Shown here piece after piece: positions 61,821 through 64,000 of a stretch of 64,000 nt of DNA. Below the pieces are notes generated by a model. The model was not told the DNA's origin and did no database searches. It saw only the letters and a list, made by a program, of their open reading frames with translations. Numbering within the stretch: position 1 is the stretch's first letter; every line of letters starts with the position of its first letter. Both the position numbers and the translations under genes were made by a program. Source of the stretch: Pigmentiphaga sp. NML030171 (GTDB lineage Bacteria; Pseudomonadota; Gammaproteobacteria; Burkholderiales; Burkholderiaceae_B); the NCBI RefSeq assembly GCF_002188635.1, contig NZ_NINX01000041.1:62001-126000 (forward strand). The letters are read 5' to 3'.

Positions 61821-64000
61821 GTGGCCTCCATCCTGCGCCTCTCCGGCCCCCTTGCCCTTTCCTCGTTCCGCCGCGACCGGCTGTTGCGCCGACTCCAGGC
61901 CCTGAATGCCTCGGTGGCCGATGTCTCGGCCCGGTTCGTGCATTTCGTCGCCGTGGAGGGCGACCTGGCCGCGGACGACCGCCAGCGCCTGGAGGGCCTG
62001 CTGCGCTACGGCGATCCGGCCCCCGAGCCCCAGCAGGGGCTGGAACTGCTGGTCGTGCCGCGCCTGGGCACTGTCTCGCCCTGGGCCAGCAAGGCCACCG
62101 ACATCGCGCACAATTGCGGGCTGGCGCAGGTCCGCAGGATAGAGCGCGCAGTCGCCTACACGGTGGTCCCTAAACGGGGCCTGCTGGGGGGCGCCAAATC
62201 GTTCTCGGCGGACGACCTGGCCGCGCTGGCCGGCGCCTTGCACGACCGCATGACCGAGACGGTGGTCGACGGCGCCTTCGACGGCGCGCCGCTGTTCGCT
62301 ACCCTGGCCGGCAAGCCCATGCAGACCGTGCCCCTGCTGGCAGAAGGCGCTCCCGCCCTGGTGGCGGCCAACCGCAGCATGGGGCTGGCGCTGTCCGACG
62401 ACGAGATCGCTTACCTGGTCGAGGCCTTCAACGGCCTGGGACGGAATCCGACCGACGTGGAACTGATGATGTTCGCCCAGGCCAACAGCGAGCATTGCCG
62501 CCACAAGATCTTCAATGCCCAATGGGTCATCGACGGCCAGCCGCAGTCCGAGACGCTGTTCGGCATGATCCGCGCCACGCACAAGGCGCAGCCGGAAGGC
62601 ACCGTGGTGGCGTATTCCGACAACGCCGCCGTCATGGCCGGGGGCCGGGCGGAGCGCTTCCATGTGCAGCCTGGCACCGAAGGCCAGGTGTACGGACGCC
62701 GCGACGCGATCGTGCACACCCTGATGAAGGTCGAGACGCACAACCATCCCACGGCCATCTCGCCTTTCCCCGGCGCCTCGACCGGCGCGGGCGGCGAGAT
62801 CCGCGACGAAGGCGCGACCGGCCGCGGCTCCAAGCCCAAGGCGGGCCTGACCGGTTTCACGGTATCGCACCTGCGTTTCGACGATGCCATCGAGCCCTGG
62901 GAACACGATGGCCACGGCGCGCCCGACCGCATCGCCTCGCCCCTGTCCATCATGATCGAAGGCCCCCTGGGCGGGGCTGCGTTCAACAACGAATTCGGCC
63001 GGCCCAACCTGCTGGGCTATTTCCGGACCTTCGAACAGACCGCGGGCGGCGTGCGCTGGGGCTACCACAAGCCCATCATGATCGCCGGCGGCCTTGGCAG
63101 CATCGACGACGGCCTGACACACAAGAACGATCTGCCGCCCGGCTCGCTGCTGATCCAGCTGGGCGGACCCGGCATGCGCATAGGCATGGGCGGCGGCGCC
63201 GCCTCCAGCATGGGCGTGGGCAGCAACACCGCCGACCTCGATTTCGACTCCGTCCAGCGCGGCAATCCCGAGATCGAGCGCCGCGCGCAGGAAGTCATCG
63301 ACCGCTGCTGGCAGCTCGGGGCCGACAACCCCATCCAGTCCATCCACGACGTAGGCGCGGGCGGCCTCTCGAATGCCTTCCCCGAACTGGTGGACGGCGC
63401 CGGGCGCGGCGCCATATTCGACCTGCGCAACGTCCAGCTCGAGGAATCGGGCCTGTCGCCGGCCGAGATCTGGTGCAACGAATCGCAGGAGCGCTATGTG
63501 CTGGCCATCCTGCCGCAGGACCTCGAGCGCTTCGATGCGCTGGCGCGCCGCGAGCGCTGCCCCTATGCGGTCGTGGGCGTGGCCACCGAGCAGCGCCAGT
63601 TGCGCGTGGTCGACGGCGAAGGCTTTTCGGCGGGCGACGTGGCCGCGGCCGACTGGGCCCGGACTTCGCGTCCGGTGGACGTGCCGGTCGACGTCATCCT
63701 GGGCAAGCCGCCCCGCATGGAGCGCGACGTCGCGCGCCAGCCGGGCGCGGGCGAATCGCTGGACGTGGTCGGCCTGGACCTGGACGACGTGGCCCTGCGC
63801 GTGCTGCGCCACCCCACGGTCGCCAACAAGACCTTCCTGATCACCATCGGCGACCGGACCGTGGGCGGCCTGTCCTCGCGCGACCAGATGGTCGGCCCGT
63901 GGCAGGTGCCGGTGGCCGACTGCGCGGTCACGCTGGCCGACTACAGCGGCACGCGCGGCGAAGCCATGGCCATGGGCGAACGCACTCCGCTGGCCGTCAT
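61821..64000 (+). CDS. purL: phosphoribosylformylglycinamidine synthase, 3' end beyond window
   Basis: The first 726 codons of a large single-chain PurL (about 1340 residues in relatives). The N-terminal domain starts [22 protein letters not shown] from GTG 61821. [37 protein letters not shown] and [19 protein letters not shown] are the ATP and substrate motifs of the synthase domain. The C-terminal class I glutaminase domain is outside the window. It makes formylglycinamidine ribotide in purine synthesis. No clear ribosome-binding site precedes the GTG; the truncation is only the window edge. Confidence 0.95.
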   Translation, partial: MASILRLSGPLALSSFRRDRLLRRLQALNASVADVSARFVHFVAVEGDLAADDRQRLEGLLRYGDPAPEPQQGLELLVVPRLGTVSPWASKATDIAHNCGLAQVRRIERAVAYTVVPKRGLLGGAKSFSADDLAALAGALHDRMTETVVDGAFDGAPLFATLAGKPMQTVPLLAEGAPALVAANRSMGLALSDDEIAYLVEAFNGLGRNPTDVELMMFAQANSEHCRHKIFNAQWVIDGQPQSETLFGMIRATHKAQPEGTVVAYSDNAAVMAGGRAERFHVQPGTEGQVYGRRDAIVHTLMKVETHNHPTAISPFPGASTGAGGEIRDEGATGRGSKPKAGLTGFTVSHLRFDDAIEPWEHDGHGAPDRIASPLSIMIEGPLGGAAFNNEFGRPNLLGYFRTFEQTAGGVRWGYHKPIMIAGGLGSIDDGLTHKNDLPPGSLLIQLGGPGMRIGMGGGAASSMGVGSNTADLDFDSVQRGNPEIERRAQEVIDRCWQLGADNPIQSIHDVGAGGLSNAFPELVDGAGRGAIFDLRNVQLEESGLSPAEIWCNESQERYVLAILPQDLERFDALARRERCPYAVVGVATEQRQLRVVDGEGFSAGDVAAADWARTSRPVDVPVDVILGKPPRMERDVARQPGAGESLDVVGLDLDDVALRVLRHPTVANKTFLITIGDRTVGGLSSRDQMVGPWQVPVADCAVTLADYSGTRGEAMAMGERTPLAV

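Noticed and set aside
61821-64000. Truncated purL
   Set aside because: The frame remains open at the last base, so the truncation is the window boundary and not a mutation.

Overview
The window is GC-rich betaproteobacterial chromosome. It most likely comes from Bordetella or a close Alcaligenaceae relative such as Achromobacter. The evidence is three Bug/TctC-type periplasmic binding proteins (a family greatly expanded in that group), the housekeeping order tRNA-Leu/tig/clpP/clpX/lon/hupB, the dapC-dapD-dapE-prmB block, and short GC-rich intergenic repeats. I see no transposase, integrase, phage gene or CRISPR array. Species assignment is inference; no database search was possible.

1-12.8 kb is a catabolic cluster bracketed by two similar Bug receptors. 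A first run encodes a Bug protein (cut by the window start), an unrecognised 77-residue protein, a class III aminotransferase, a thiamine-diphosphate enzyme and an aldehyde dehydrogenase. A RidA-like gene is divergent from a nitroreductase, followed by an FCD-type GntR regulator. Then come a D-2-hydroxyacid dehydrogenase, an IlvD/Edd dehydratase, a dihydroxyacetophenone-dioxygenase-like cupin, a second Bug protein and a LysR regulator. Copies of TTATAGTATAA (two exact, one 9/11) lie at three promoters and probably mark the GntR regulon. 12.8-20 kb holds a SapC-like protein, an Fnr-type regulator, a LysR regulator and a sensory operon: a phytochrome-like kinase with a degenerate photosensory module, a stand-alone receiver and a hybrid kinase.

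20-32.7 kb looks like purine and ureide use: an ABC importer, a class II glutamine amidotransferase, a fused OHCU decarboxylase/allantoate amidohydrolase, allantoinase PuuE, HIU hydrolase, a LysR regulator and xdhABC. No urate oxidase gene lies here. 32.7-37.3 kb is a compact MarR-controlled unit (ridA-bug-binding protein-marR, divergent from a succinate-semialdehyde-type dehydrogenase) with a long operator in the divergent promoter.

37.3-64 kb is mostly core genome: ABC-F ATPase, prmB, dapE, dapD, dapC, a winged-helix regulator, tRNA-Leu(UAG), tig-clpP-clpX, lon with a heat-shock-like promoter, hupB with a structured leader, a small accessory set (flavin reductase, cyclase, AraC regulator), tRNA-Val(UAC), nadA with a tandem operator, ppiD, tesA divergent from a YbbA-like ATPase, nnrDE, dadA and the first part of purL. 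The only gene-free stretch above 300 bases is 48285-48772 (clpX-lon); it holds two inverted repeat copies, a terminator, a hairpin and the lon promoter.
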